Source: Streptomyces sp. NBC_01498
GTDB taxonomy: Bacteria; Actinomycetota; Actinomycetes; Streptomycetales; Streptomycetaceae
NCBI RefSeq assembly: GCF_036327775.1
Contig: NZ_CP109598.1
Span: forward strand, 2,294,001 to 2,358,000
Reading direction: 5' to 3'
DNA length: 64,000 nt
Position 1 is the first letter of the stretch. Each line of letters opens with the position of its first letter. Below the pieces are notes generated by a model. That model saw nothing but the letters and a program-made list of their open reading frames with translations, ran no database searches and was not told the DNA's origin. Positions 45,236 to 54,472 of this stretch are shown in pieces. Made by a program: the position numbers and the translations under genes.

Positions 45236-47621
45236 CTTCGGCGGCGTAGTTGGCCCAGTCGCCTGCGGAGAGACGTTGCCAGGCGACAGCGACGTCGGCG
45301 TGGATGCCGAGCGTGCGGGCGAGTATCGCGGCCGGGATTTCGGTGGCGAGCTGGAAGAGCGCGGTGCTGCGGGCCTGATTGGGCCGGATCCCAAGCTGGT
45401 TCAGGCGCTGGGTCAGCTGTGTGGTGCTGATCGGCCGTCCGGGCTGGCCGCCGGGGAAGAGCCATGGAGACGGGGTCAAGGCCCCGATGGTTGCGTGACC
45501 CTTGCGGTTCGCTGCAACCACGCGGGCCAGTGCGGCGACAGGCTCGGGCAGTTGAACGGGGGCGTCGCCGAGACGGAGACGCACTTCCTGAGCGCCGGCC
45601 TCGACGTCCTCGATGGTCAACCGGCCGATCGCTGAAGGTCCTTGGGCATAGAGGAGGAGAAGGAGTCCTGCGAGGCGCTCTTCGGGCTTGAGGGTGTCGT
45701 CGTGCAGGAGTCGGCGTGCGACGTTCCACCGGTGCTCGTCATCGAGTGGCTGGGTGGGGCCGTTCCAGCGGACAGCGGGGACGTGGACGGTGGTGAGCTT
45801 GTTGGTGCGAGCCCAGCGGACGCAGTGTCCGGCCGTGTGGCGGTAGGTCGCTGAGTCGTCGGTGAGCCACTGGTCGAGGTCGGCCTGTCGGCAGGTATCC
45901 AGGGCGAGGTCGTGAACCTGAAGCCAGGTAAGGAAGGCGACGGCCGCGTGGGTGCGTTGACGCGCGGAGGCGAACTGCTGCGGGGTGACGGGGCGGCCGT
46001 TGTTGCGTCGACGAAGCCGCCGGGTCAGGTGCCAGATCGCGTACTGGTGCAGGACTTTGCGTTGCTCGGGGTCTTGCTGTGATGCGAGGAGGTCGGTGAG
46101 GAAGCGTTCGAGGCGGACCATGTACTCGTCCCGCTCGGGCAGGGCACCGACGCCGACGAGGACTTGGCGGAGGTGGGCGAGTGGCGGGCTGTCGGGCAGC
46201 TCGTCGAGGGCCTCGTGGCTCAGGGCTCGTCTGCCGGCCGCGAGGTCGGCCAGGACCGGAGACACGGACGGCTTGTTAAGCCACCGATTGGCGGTGAGCG
46301 GGTGCTCGGTGGTGGCGATGTTGTTCCGCAGGGCTTCGAGACCGGGGTGGAGGGCATCAGACGGAGGGCCCAGGAGCTCGTTGAGGCGCCGGTTGATGAG
46401 ACAACGAGCGCACTGGCCGGGGTGCGGGTAATCGGGATCGCTGCAGGTGGGGCAGGTGTGCCAGACCTCAGGCGTGGTGCAGCCCAGGCAAAGGGGCTGG
46501 TCGAGGGTGCCGGAGACGACCGCCGCGACGCCGCCGCAGGCCGAGCACGGCGCGGAGTGACGCTGGCAGTCCAGGCACCATGGCCGACCCGTAGTCCGGG
46601 AGGTGCCGCAGGGTCTCTCCGCGTCGCAGATACTGCAAATTGCGGTGGGCAAGGAGGGGCAGCCTTGGCAGAGCGGGCCGTCCGGTGTGCGGGTGTTCAC
46701 GACCCTTCGTCGGCCGCAGTTGATGCAGGTCTCCAGGTTCGCCGGATCGCTGACCAGGCAGTTCGGACATACTGGCCGGCCTTGGTCGTCGCGGGTGGCG
46801 GGCTCTCGGCGGGCTCCACATCCCGAGCACTCCTCGATGCGGGAGTGGGAGATGCACATGCGGCAGACCCGCTTTCCGTCCAGAGGCTTGTCGATGCGTA
46901 CGGCTCTGTGGCAGCCGGGGCAGGACGGCCGGACGATCCCGGCGATGCCGGCCTCGTGCAGCAGGTCGATCAGCTTGAGGGTCGCGGGGTGGGGTGCGAG
47001 GTGACCGTCGCCGGTCAGCAGAGCTGGGTGGGATTCCAGGGCCCAGGCAAGTTTCCGCTGGTAGGAGGGACGAGGTGCCGATCGACGGACCGCCTCGGAG
47101 ACCGTCTCCCGTTCGGCCTGCGGATCCAGTTCAGCGATCAGGGCGCCGATCACTGCGATGGGGTCGCGTCCGTCGTCGTCCGGGCACTTGGCGCATCGTG
47201 GCTGCCCGGTCCGGTCGCGTGAAGTGACCCGGCGGGTGTTTCCGCAGGCAGCACATGGCTCGGGCTGTGGCCGCCCGCAGTTCCAGCAGTACCAGTCCTG
47301 GCCGCGGCGCTGGAGCGTTCGTATCTGCCTGCCGCATTCGGCGCAACACGGCGGCGAGACCGCCTGTGCCCCGGCCTCACGCAGGGCGATGAGCAGGTCG
47401 CCGACGGCCCTGGGTGCCGGCGAGCGACCGTCGTTCAGCACGTGAGGATGCTTAGTGAGGTGTGCCGCGAGGAGGCGTGACTTCGAGCGTCCGCCCGCGA
47501 CGATGGCGACCACGGCACGGATCCGGTCCGGCTCCAGCTGATGTTCGATGGCCGCGACCAGGTCCGCGATGAGCCCGATCGGGTCGGAGACGGCCCGCTC
47601 GGGGTGCCCGGGTGCGGTCAC
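45222..47621 (-). CDS. Zinc-ribbon pseudo-recombinase (third gene of recombinase trio)
   Basis: This is a 799-residue protein. Between about residues 88 and 430 it has sixteen CxxC pairs (for example CAECGRQ, CWNCGRP, CPGCHRA, CINCGRR, CLDCQRH), enough for about eight zinc ribbons. Residues about 475-640 look like the core-binding part of a tyrosine recombinase. The last 150 residues look like a catalytic part ([53 protein letters not shown]). Box I Arg is missing, HxxR has Asn for His, and the expected Tyr position reads Trp, so cleavage activity is unlikely. Its ATG overlaps the stop of the HTH gene (ATGA). It probably binds DNA or partners the active integrase. Confidence 0.75.
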   Translation of the reverse strand: MTAPGHPERAVSDPIGLIADLVAAIEHQLEPDRIRAVVAIVAGGRSKSRLLAAHLTKHPHVLNDGRSPAPRAVGDLLIALREAGAQAVSPPCCAECGRQIRTLQRRGQDWYCWNCGRPQPEPCAACGNTRRVTSRDRTGQPRCAKCPDDDGRDPIAVIGALIAELDPQAERETVSEAVRRSAPRPSYQRKLAWALESHPALLTGDGHLAPHPATLKLIDLLHEAGIAGIVRPSCPGCHRAVRIDKPLDGKRVCRMCISHSRIEECSGCGARREPATRDDQGRPVCPNCLVSDPANLETCINCGRRRVVNTRTPDGPLCQGCPSLPTAICSICDAERPCGTSRTTGRPWCLDCQRHSAPCSACGGVAAVVSGTLDQPLCLGCTTPEVWHTCPTCSDPDYPHPGQCARCLINRRLNELLGPPSDALHPGLEALRNNIATTEHPLTANRWLNKPSVSPVLADLAAGRRALSHEALDELPDSPPLAHLRQVLVGVGALPERDEYMVRLERFLTDLLASQQDPEQRKVLHQYAIWHLTRRLRRRNNGRPVTPQQFASARQRTHAAVAFLTWLQVHDLALDTCRQADLDQWLTDDSATYRHTAGHCVRWARTNKLTTVHVPAVRWNGPTQPLDDEHRWNVARRLLHDDTLKPEERLAGLLLLLYAQGPSAIGRLTIEDVEAGAQEVRLRLGDAPVQLPEPVAALARVVAANRKGHATIGALTPSPWLFPGGQPGRPISTTQLTQRLNQLGIRPNQARSTALFQLATEIPAAILARTLGIHADVAVAWQRLSAGDWANYAAEVSRR

Positions 47622-47959
47622 GGCCGCTCGATACCGCTGATGCGGGCTCGCTTGGGTCGCAGGTCACCGACGCCTGCCTCGGCACCGACAGCCTTCTTTG
47701 TTCGGGTAGCGGTTTCGGCACCAGCCGCGGCGGTCGGCTCGATGAGGTCGTCCATCGTGCAGTTGAGGATGTCGAGCAGGGCCATGAGGATCTTCAGGCT
47801 GAGCCGCTCGGGGCGCTCGACGACGAGCCGGTAGACCTGGCTGGACGACAGGGTGATGCCCCGCTTGTCCAGTAGCGGGATGAGGTCGGTGGTGGAGAAC
47901 AGCCCTCGGTCGGCCATGACCTTCCGCAAGTGCCAGTGGTAGTCGAGCTTCGCGGCCAT
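47618..47959 (-). CDS. Small XRE-type HTH protein (second gene of recombinase trio)
   Basis: This is a 113-residue DNA-binding protein. Residues 5-75 form an XRE/Cro-like helix-turn-helix (LRKVMADRGLFSTTDLIPLL, ITLSSSQVYRLVVERPERLS, LLDILNCTMDDLIEP). The last 40 residues are Ala/Thr/Lys/Arg-rich. Its ATG overlaps the stop of the integrase gene, and its stop overlaps the pseudo-recombinase start. This strict coupling suggests it works with the two recombinase-type proteins, either repressing the unit or shaping the recombination complex. Confidence 0.8.
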   Translation of the reverse strand: MAAKLDYHWHLRKVMADRGLFSTTDLIPLLDKRGITLSSSQVYRLVVERPERLSLKILMALLDILNCTMDDLIEPTAAAGAETATRTKKAVGAEAGVGDLRPKRARISGIERP

Positions 47960-49086
47960 CAGCGGTCCTTGTTTGCGGGGAACGAGGCAAGCGCGGGCGC
48001 AAGTGCCCTGTGGAGCACGGTGTTCATGAAGTCGTCGCTGACGTGGGTGTAAATAGCGGTGGAGCTGTCATTCTCGTGACCGACTTGCTGCTGCAGAAAC
48101 CGCCGGTCAACCCCGTCCTCCGTGAGGTGGGTGACGTAAGAATGGCGAGCGGAGTGGACCGTCAGCGCCTTCGGGAGCTTCAGCGCGTCGCGGTAGGCGA
48201 CGAACCGGGCGTTGATCTCGGCCGGCTTGACCCGGCCGCCCCGCTCGGTCACCCACAAGGCCGGGTGATCCTCGCAGCCGAACCGCGGCCGTATGTTCTC
48301 CACATAGTCGGCGACCGCGTCCACCGCCCAGTCCATCACCGACAATACGTTCCGACGACGCGGCGGCTGCCCCTTCTTCGCTTTGCCGTAGCGGACGTTG
48401 AGTGTGCCGTACCGCCCGAACTGCGGAGCCTTCGCGTTCCGCCCGAAGTCCACCACATCCAGCTTTGATGTCTCAGTCCGGCGCAGACCCCACCCGTAGA
48501 TGACCTTGAAGAGGGTGGCGTCGCGGTAGGCGGCGAGGGCTCCCTTGCGCTTGGCCCGGACCGCCCGTTCGACCTGGTCGTCGGCGTAGTCGAGGAAGCG
48601 CTGGATCTCCTCGCGGGTGAACGGCCTCGCCTCGGGGCGCCCCTCGTAGTCATTGAGGTGGGCGATGGTGTTCCACTCGTGGCAGATGGCCACCGGGTGA
48701 GTCCCGAAGGCTTCCTCGCAGGCCACCGACCAGCCGTAACGACCGTCGATCAAGAACTCGCTGAACAGGCGCAGACTGCCCTGATACCTGCGGATCGTGG
48801 ACGGCGCGAGGTGCCTCTCGCTGGTCAGCCACAGTGACCACTCGTCCACATGGCCAGGAGCCCAGGCCCACGGGTACTCGTTGGTGTACTCCAGGAACCG
48901 GCGTACGAGTCGTTCCCGGGCGGTGACGGTGTCCTCGCGGAGCCCGCGAGCGGCTTGTTGGGCCCTCCAGCCCCGCACCATCGCTTCGACCATCGCGTCC
49001 TGCGGACGCAGCTGGGCCACCGCGGACACCAGTTCCAGGTGAGCTGCCCCCGCCAGGTCGGCGCGTCGCTGTAGACCCACTTTCAC
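47959..49086 (-). CDS. Tyrosine recombinase/integrase (first gene of recombinase trio)
   Basis: This is a 375-residue site-specific recombinase. The open frame starts at a GTG (49086) that directly abuts a GAGGGGGAGG ribosome site. A second GTG two codons on (49080) has better spacing and is the more likely start. The N-terminal SAM-like core-binding domain covers residues 28-135. In the catalytic domain box I Arg is in YGWGLRRTETSKLDV, HxxR is HSARHSYVTHL, the second His is in QQVGHENDSSTA, and the nucleophile is Tyr in AIYTHVSDDF. All expected residues are present, so it should be active. It leads an overlapping trio that resembles Tn554-type transposition units in layout. Confidence 0.9.
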   Translation of the reverse strand: MKVGLQRRADLAGAAHLELVSAVAQLRPQDAMVEAMVRGWRAQQAARGLREDTVTARERLVRRFLEYTNEYPWAWAPGHVDEWSLWLTSERHLAPSTIRRYQGSLRLFSEFLIDGRYGWSVACEEAFGTHPVAICHEWNTIAHLNDYEGRPEARPFTREEIQRFLDYADDQVERAVRAKRKGALAAYRDATLFKVIYGWGLRRTETSKLDVVDFGRNAKAPQFGRYGTLNVRYGKAKKGQPPRRRNVLSVMDWAVDAVADYVENIRPRFGCEDHPALWVTERGGRVKPAEINARFVAYRDALKLPKALTVHSARHSYVTHLTEDGVDRRFLQQQVGHENDSSTAIYTHVSDDFMNTVLHRALAPALASFPANKDR

Positions 49087-49204
49087 CCTCCCCCTCAGAG
49101 GGCAAATCCTGCATCAGATGGGATCTGATCGCCAAATTCCCAGCTCAGGCCTCCAAGTTGCAGGAGGGTGGAGTCCTCGTCAGGCCCCGCCCTGACCTCG
49201 CGAC

Positions 49205-50402
49205 CTACAGTTTCTCGCCCGCCTGATGCAATTCCTGAGAGTTCCCGTAGATGTCGATCGTGGTCTTGACCGACCGGTGGCCCAACCAGCGCGAAACCTC
49301 GTGGATTGGAACACCGTTAGCCAAGGCAGTCGAGGCGAAGAAGTGTCGCAGGCTATGCGGCGTGTACTTCGCCGTGCCGTCCACATCGAGCAGGCCGACC
49401 GACGCGCACGCCTTCTTGAAGTGGTAGCCGTAGGTGGAGGCGGTCGGCATCACACCCTTGCCACGCTGACGCGGCGCGAAGAAGACCTCAAGGCACCGCC
49501 GTTTACCCTTCCGCCCGATGAAGGCCACGGGCAGCGGCTTCCACCTCGCGAGGTGAGAGTCAATCTCCTGCTCGATGAAAGGGGCAGCCGGAACGTCGCG
49601 ATACTCGCCCTCCACTCGGTTCTTCGGGGGAACGAAGGCCGTCCGGCAGTCCTCTCGGTTGGCCTTTGAGCTGACCTGCCAACGGATTCTGACGGAGCCG
49701 GGCCGTCGGCATTCGGTTGAGAAGGCCAGAGCCTCGCCGGGCCGTTGGCCGGTTCCGGACTGAAGGTAGACGGTGGGCCGGTACTGCGGCGCGATGTGCG
49801 CTGCGATGAGGTCGACCTCGGCCGGAGTCGGGATTTCGTCCTCGTCCACTGCCGACGCATCCCGCCGAGTCACCCTGATGCCCCGCGCGGGATTGTCCGG
49901 GATGCGTTTGTCGACGACGGCCGCCTCCAGCACGGCGGCCACCATCACCATGCGGGCATTGACCGTGGCAGCAGCCAGCCCCGCACCGGATCCGTGGATG
50001 TCCTTGGCGAACTTCTCAAAGTGCCGTCGTGCCAGCCCTGCCAGGGGCTTGTTCCCCAGGTGTGGCACGAGATGGTTGCGGACGAACCCTTCGTAGTTGC
50101 GGCGGGTCGACTCCCCGATGACTCGCCGCTCAAGCCACCCCTGGACCCATACCGACAGGGGAAGGGCACCGCGCCGCGGGATCGAAGCCGATACGCGCCT
50201 TCTTGTCGCTCTCGACGCCAGCGGCGAAGGCGTCCGCACCGTCCAGGCCAATCCTCCGCGGAAACGACTTCTCCCGCTGCCGCCCTCTTCGGCCACCCGC
50301 CTCCAGGTACCGAACGGTCCACCCATGGGCGCACCTTGGGCGGTCACAGGGATAGTTCCGATCCTTAGCGTCCTGCTTACACCGCTGAAAGACGCTCGCC
50401 AT
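49205..50402 (-). pseudogene. Frameshifted tyrosine integrase
   Basis: The N-terminus MASVFQRCKQDAKDRNYPCD through DADAFAAGVESDKKARIGFD-type sequence (start 50402) lies in one frame. The rest, from LPLSVWVQGWLERRVIGEST to the C-terminus, continues in another; the switch falls near 50165-50180 in a GC-rich run. The sequence after the shift keeps all catalytic residues: Arg in SGTGQRPGEALAF, HSLRHFFAST, SRWLGHRSVKTT, and Tyr in DIYGNSQE. It resembles integrases of actinomycete integrative elements. A single-base indel therefore separates an otherwise intact gene of about 398 codons. It may be a real inactivation or a sequencing error. It lies 118 bases upstream of the trio and could belong to an older element. 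Confidence 0.75.
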
Positions 50403-51104
50403 CCAATACCCCGATCTGCAGCTGGATCCGGCCCCTCAAATCGTTGCCATCTCCTCACACGTGGACAAGACTTACGTCGCTAATCCGACCTTCTTGGTGA
50501 ACTTCGAGCCTTCGTCTATTGGGTGAGCGGCCGACGATCCCGATTGAGCTGCGCTTCTGGACGGCAGGGCAGTGTGTTTTCTAGTGCTCGGATGCAGAAG
50601 ACGTCACTCGCTGGACCGTCACCAACGGGGTCGAAGTCGTCGTTCGCGGCCGGTACAACCTCGCCCCGATCACCGGCTATGACGTCCAGATCTCCGTCGA
50701 CGACGCCTACCTGCGCGTCATTCCCGGACACCGCCGGATCCTCCTTCCACCGAACCCGACCTCCTGAGCCGAAACCCAGTAGGACGTGACAGTTGAGTCC
50801 CGCGCCCTCTCCTCCGGATCCAAGACGGCGATCCTCCGCGAGGACGCCCCCCGCATCGTCGTCACCAACGGCCACCAGGACGATCCGGTCCAGGTCTGGA
50901 CGATGGGTGCCGCGGTCGCCATGCCGGCCCTCAACGTCCCCGACATCCACATCACCGACAAGGTCTTCCGGTGTCGGCCGCCCCCGAACCTTCGTCATCG
51001 CGGCCTTCATCACCGGCTCGAATGCGCCAGACCCTCCTCCTCAAGCCAGACACGGAGATCACGGACTCAGCCCTGGCCGCCTAGATCACCCACCCCGGCG
51101 CCTA
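50403..51104. other. Decayed DNA between the frameshifted integrase and the insertion sequence
   Basis: No intact gene is seen. Two startless or weakly started plus-strand frames have protein-like composition: about 50585-50767 (DVTRWTVTNGVEVVVRGRYN and following) and about 50786-50970 (SSGSKTAILREDAPRIVVTN and following). I recognise neither family. They look like remnants of a gene or genes broken by insertion events. Confidence 0.4.
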
Positions 51105-52107
51105 GGGCTTGTCCGGTCGATCATGTGACTAGTTCATGTCCGGGTCGTTGATGTGGACATGGGCCGGGGTGATCTGAGTGATGCCGAGTGGGAACGGCTG
51201 CGGCCGTTCCTGCCGGTCGGCAACGGGCGTTGTGGCAGGTGGCAGGATCATCGGCAGGTGATCGACGGGATTCTGCACCGGGTCCGGACCGGTGTTCAGT
51301 GGCGTGACCTGCCCGAACGGTTCGGCCCGTGGAAGACCGTCTACGAACGGCACCGGCTGTGGTCGGGTGACGGGACGTGGGAGCGTCTGCTCCAGCAGGT
51401 CCAGGCCGCCGCCGATGCGGCGGGTGAGATCGACTGGGACATCTCGGTCGACTCCACCGTCGTGCGGGCGCATCAGCACGCGGCCGGCGCCCGCACCGAC
51501 CCCGCCTCCCGCGCCCGCCTCAAAGGGGGGCGAAGGTCCAGAACACCAGGGCGAAACCGCGTGGCAGAGTCTGTACGCCCGCCTGGTGGAGGTGGTGCGG
51601 GAGGTGAGGGCCTGGGGCGCTCCCGCGGCGGGTTCACCACCAAGCTCCACCTGAGCGCGGACGGTTACTGCCGCCCGCTGTCCCTGATCGTCACCCCAGG
51701 TCAGCGGGGAGACTGCACCCAGTTCAAGGTGGTCCTGGAGAAGATCCGCGTCCCGAAGCCCGGCCCGGGAAGGCCCCGCAGGAAGCCGGAAAGCGTCGCG
51801 GCCGACAAGGCGTACAGCAACAGGCCGTGCCGCGAGTACCTGCGGCGCCGGGGCATCCGGCACACGATCCCGGAGAAGACCGACAGCCAGGCCGCCCGCC
51901 TACGCAAAGGGTCACGCGGCGGACGGCCACCGGGCTTCGACGAAGAGCGGTACAAGAAACGCAACACCGTCGAACGGGCCATCAACCTGCTGAAGCAGCA
52001 CCGGGCAGTAGCCACTCGCTACGACAAACGCCGTTACGTCTACCTCGGCACCGCAACCGCCGCCGCCCTCACCATCTGGCTCCGAACATGATCGCCCGGA
52101 CAACACC
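51105..52107 (+). mobile_element. IS5-family insertion sequence, about 1.0 kb
   Basis: Terminal inverted repeats are GGGCTTGTCCGGTCGATCATG at the left (51105-51125) and a matching, slightly diverged copy read inward from 52107 at the right; about 18 of 21 positions agree. A TA dinucleotide flanks both ends (51103-51104 and 52108-52109), consistent with a two-base target duplication. The element contains a single transposase gene that appears intact, so it may still be mobile. Confidence 0.85.
51153..52091 (+). CDS. IS5-family DDE transposase
   Basis: This is a 312-residue transposase. The N-terminal DUF4096-like helical region reads DLSDAEWERLRPFLPVGNGR. The DDE catalytic triad is visible as Asp in DWDISVDSTVVRAHQHAAG near residue 97, Asp in ESVAADKAYSN near 214, and Glu in RNTVERAINLLKQHR near 276. 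The start is a GTG, with an ATG two codons on (51159) as alternative. Length is normal for single-frame IS5 relatives of Streptomyces, and there is no internal stop. It fills the insertion sequence between its inverted repeats. Confidence 0.92.
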   Translation: MDMGRGDLSDAEWERLRPFLPVGNGRCGRWQDHRQVIDGILHRVRTGVQWRDLPERFGPWKTVYERHRLWSGDGTWERLLQQVQAAADAAGEIDWDISVDSTVVRAHQHAAGARTDPASRARLKGGRRSRTPGRNRVAESVRPPGGGGAGGEGLGRSRGGFTTKLHLSADGYCRPLSLIVTPGQRGDCTQFKVVLEKIRVPKPGPGRPRRKPESVAADKAYSNRPCREYLRRRGIRHTIPEKTDSQAARLRKGSRGGRPPGFDEERYKKRNTVERAINLLKQHRAVATRYDKRRYVYLGTATAAALTIWLRT

Positions 52108-52167
52108 TAATAGCCGGAGCCCCCGCGGGCCACTCCGCCGCACACCGCCAGACCCAGAGACATCGAC

Positions 52168-52323
52168 ATGACCTCACCGACCCAGACCACGCGTACCTGA
52201 TTTGAGCTCGGCCCCACCAACCACAACGACCTCGAAGCCCGATACGCCCGCCTCGGTAACCTCCCGGCCGTCGTCATGGAAGTCCTCCGCGAACGCAAGG
52301 CCACACTCATCGCGGACCTCTGA
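52168..52323 (+). pseudogene. Small gene interrupted by a stop codon
   Basis: An ATG at 52168 begins MTSPTQTTRT and meets TGA at 52198. The same frame then continues FELGPTNHNDLEARYARLGN and onward for 40 codons to a TGA at 52323. Composition after the first stop is protein-like. The product is not recognised. It lies 60 bases from the right end of the insertion sequence. Confidence 0.4.
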
Positions 52324-52519
52324 CCGTCACTGTTCGGGGGCGACGGTGAACAGCACGGAACGCGAGAAGGCAACTGGACGGCAGATCGCGGCCATGCAAG
52401 ATCAACGGACTCAAGGCGCTTCTATGGCACCCCCTGTACCGTTGATACGACCGCGCTGTCGCTGAGGTGCTGGGAGGGAACTTAGACTCAGTGCAGGGGG
52501 GTACGCGGGGCAGAACGTA

Positions 52520-54472
52520 GTGACATCTTCAGAGGGTGGCCTCAGTTGTTCCCCGCCGCACGCTGTGGGTGGCTGCCTCGGTATAGAGATCATCGGACTC
52601 ACATCGATCTTTCTGAGGGCCATGAACACAATCTGCAGCTGGTACGAGGAGCTCAGCAGCCTCAGCCGGGACATCGTCTTGCAGCTTCTCTGTGCAGTTG
52701 CTCCAGTGCCACTGGAGCAACTGGCCCAAAAGCATGGCATCTCCTCTGAGGCGATACAGCAGCGCCGGAGCTATCTCTGTTACAGCTTCAACCAGTGCGT
52801 GGCCGACAGTTCGGTTCCGCGTGGCTGGATAGCCCAAGTTGAACTTGAGCTGCAGAAGCCGCATGTCATCAGCGGGCTCCTGCACCGCTACCCCTGGCTC
52901 GGCGAGAGCGTCGGAGGTGGACTGACGGTCCTGCGTCTCCTCACAGGCATGTACTGGCACGATGCGACCACGAGCACGAGCGGACAGTGGATCTACGGCT
53001 CCGATCTGCGCGAATGCGAGGATGCGACCGTACAGGCGCTTGATCTCAGCCTTGACGAAGTCATCAGCCTGTCGACGGCGGCTCGCCTCCTCCAGACGAG
53101 CGCGGTGCCAGTGCCTGAGCACCTTGATGACCTGGGTAATTGGCTGGGCTACTGCGGGTTCGAGAGCAATGGCCATCAGCTCTCGTGGTCCCTTCAGGAA
53201 CCCGAGGTCACGGCCACTCCGACCGTCGAAGCGACTGAGGACCTGTCTCAGCTCATGCAGCGTCTCACCACACTTCTCCAAGTAAATGGAAATCCCGTTG
53301 CGAACGTAACCCTCGGTGAAGTTATACAGAAGGCAGGGATGTATGGCGGTGAGCTGGGTGAGGTGGTTTGCCGGCTTCGGGATTCGACGTTTCTGGGGGG
53401 TGGAATGTGGGTCATTCCCGACAAGACATCCACAAAGAGGCCCTGTGAGGCCAATGCAGCGGATGAGGATCTACGCCCAGCTCCCGTTGCAGAATCTGCC
53501 TTGATCGCAATTTCCGGAACGAGTGGATCCACTACGCCTATTGCGGAGAGTGACGACTCTCCCGTTTCTGGCCATCCAGACAACTCAGCGGGGCGCGAGC
53601 AGGCGGATGCAGGAGATCCGGCCCGAGAGACGCCGCTGGGTGACGTTGGAGAGTACCCGTCCCCCGCCGACCGGATCGCAGGCTTGCTCGAAGGTAGGCC
53701 CGAAGGGTTGAGTAGTTCACTCATTAAGGAAGCCCTTGGTGCGGCGGTTTCCCAAGAGCAGGTGGTGAAGGCGCTCTTCGGGGAGGACCGCTTCGCTATC
53801 ACGCATCAGGGGTCCTGGTACCTACAGAACACAACTGGGGCGGCTTCCCCAACTGCCGAGGTCCCAGAACAACCCCTCTTCACCATCACTGAAGTCGTCG
53901 CCGACGCTGACTCCTCGGCGAGTGGAGCTCCCACTACCTCTGCTAGAGCAGGGGCGTGCGGTCCAGCACAGCGTGGGAACGAGAGGCTCGACAAGATCGA
54001 GGCTGTGCTTCGCGAGGTAGACCGCCCACTGAGCATCGATGAGCTGAAGGCGCAGACTGGGGTCACGCTCGGCAACCACTATCTGAGGCAGCAGATCGAG
54101 GCGGATCCGCGCTTCAATCGGAGCCAGAAGACGATGTGGGCTCTGGTCGAGTGGGGTATGCCTGTCTACAAGCCGATCAAGGAGTTGGTCTCGGACTTGG
54201 TCGACGCCCACGGCGGTGCGGTCGCTGCCGACGAGGTCATCCGGCTTCTCCGGCGTGACTTTGAGATCAAGGAGTCGAGCCTGCGGCAGACCATGTCCTC
54301 CCCTCCTTTCGCTACGCGCGGGGGAACGGTCCGTCGCCTCGGGGAGGGCTTCCGTGAGAGCGAGGTGTCTATCCCGGCTAGCCGACCTGCGGCGACCGCC
54401 GAGGAATCCGGACGCCCGGTCGATGAAGCGCCTGACGTAGACGACCTCATGGGCAAGATGGGATTGACCTGA
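52520..54472 (+). CDS. HTH-rich protein, first gene of the Dnd-linked plus-strand operon
   Basis: This is a protein of up to 650 residues. The open frame starts at a GTG; an ATG at 52622 (MNTICSWYEELSSLSRDIVL) is an alternative start where conserved-looking sequence begins. Residues about 60-75 (LAQKHGISSEAIQQRRSYLC) look like a sigma-region-4-type helix-turn-helix. Three later segments look like small winged helices, near 385-440, 480-540 (RLDKIEAVLREVDRPLSIDE) and 545-610 (LVDAHGGAVAADEVIRLLRR). They are joined by Ser/Pro/Ala/Glu linkers. It has no enzyme motif. Its stop overlaps the helicase start by one base. I infer a DNA- or complex-binding subunit of a phosphorothioation-dependent defence operon. 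GC is lower than in the left of the window. Confidence 0.7.
   Translation: MTSSEGGLSCSPPHAVGGCLGIEIIGLTSIFLRAMNTICSWYEELSSLSRDIVLQLLCAVAPVPLEQLAQKHGISSEAIQQRRSYLCYSFNQCVADSSVPRGWIAQVELELQKPHVISGLLHRYPWLGESVGGGLTVLRLLTGMYWHDATTSTSGQWIYGSDLRECEDATVQALDLSLDEVISLSTAARLLQTSAVPVPEHLDDLGNWLGYCGFESNGHQLSWSLQEPEVTATPTVEATEDLSQLMQRLTTLLQVNGNPVANVTLGEVIQKAGMYGGELGEVVCRLRDSTFLGGGMWVIPDKTSTKRPCEANAADEDLRPAPVAESALIAISGTSGSTTPIAESDDSPVSGHPDNSAGREQADAGDPARETPLGDVGEYPSPADRIAGLLEGRPEGLSSSLIKEALGAAVSQEQVVKALFGEDRFAITHQGSWYLQNTTGAASPTAEVPEQPLFTITEVVADADSSASGAPTTSARAGACGPAQRGNERLDKIEAVLREVDRPLSIDELKAQTGVTLGNHYLRQQIEADPRFNRSQKTMWALVEWGMPVYKPIKELVSDLVDAHGGAVAADEVIRLLRRDFEIKESSLRQTMSSPPFATRGGTVRRLGEGFRESEVSIPASRPAATAEESGRPVDEAPDVDDLMGKMGLT

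Noticed and set aside
50403..50458. Upstream extension of the second integrase in its main frame
   Set aside because: The conserved N-terminal integrase sequence lies in the other frame, so the extension is an artefact of the frameshift.
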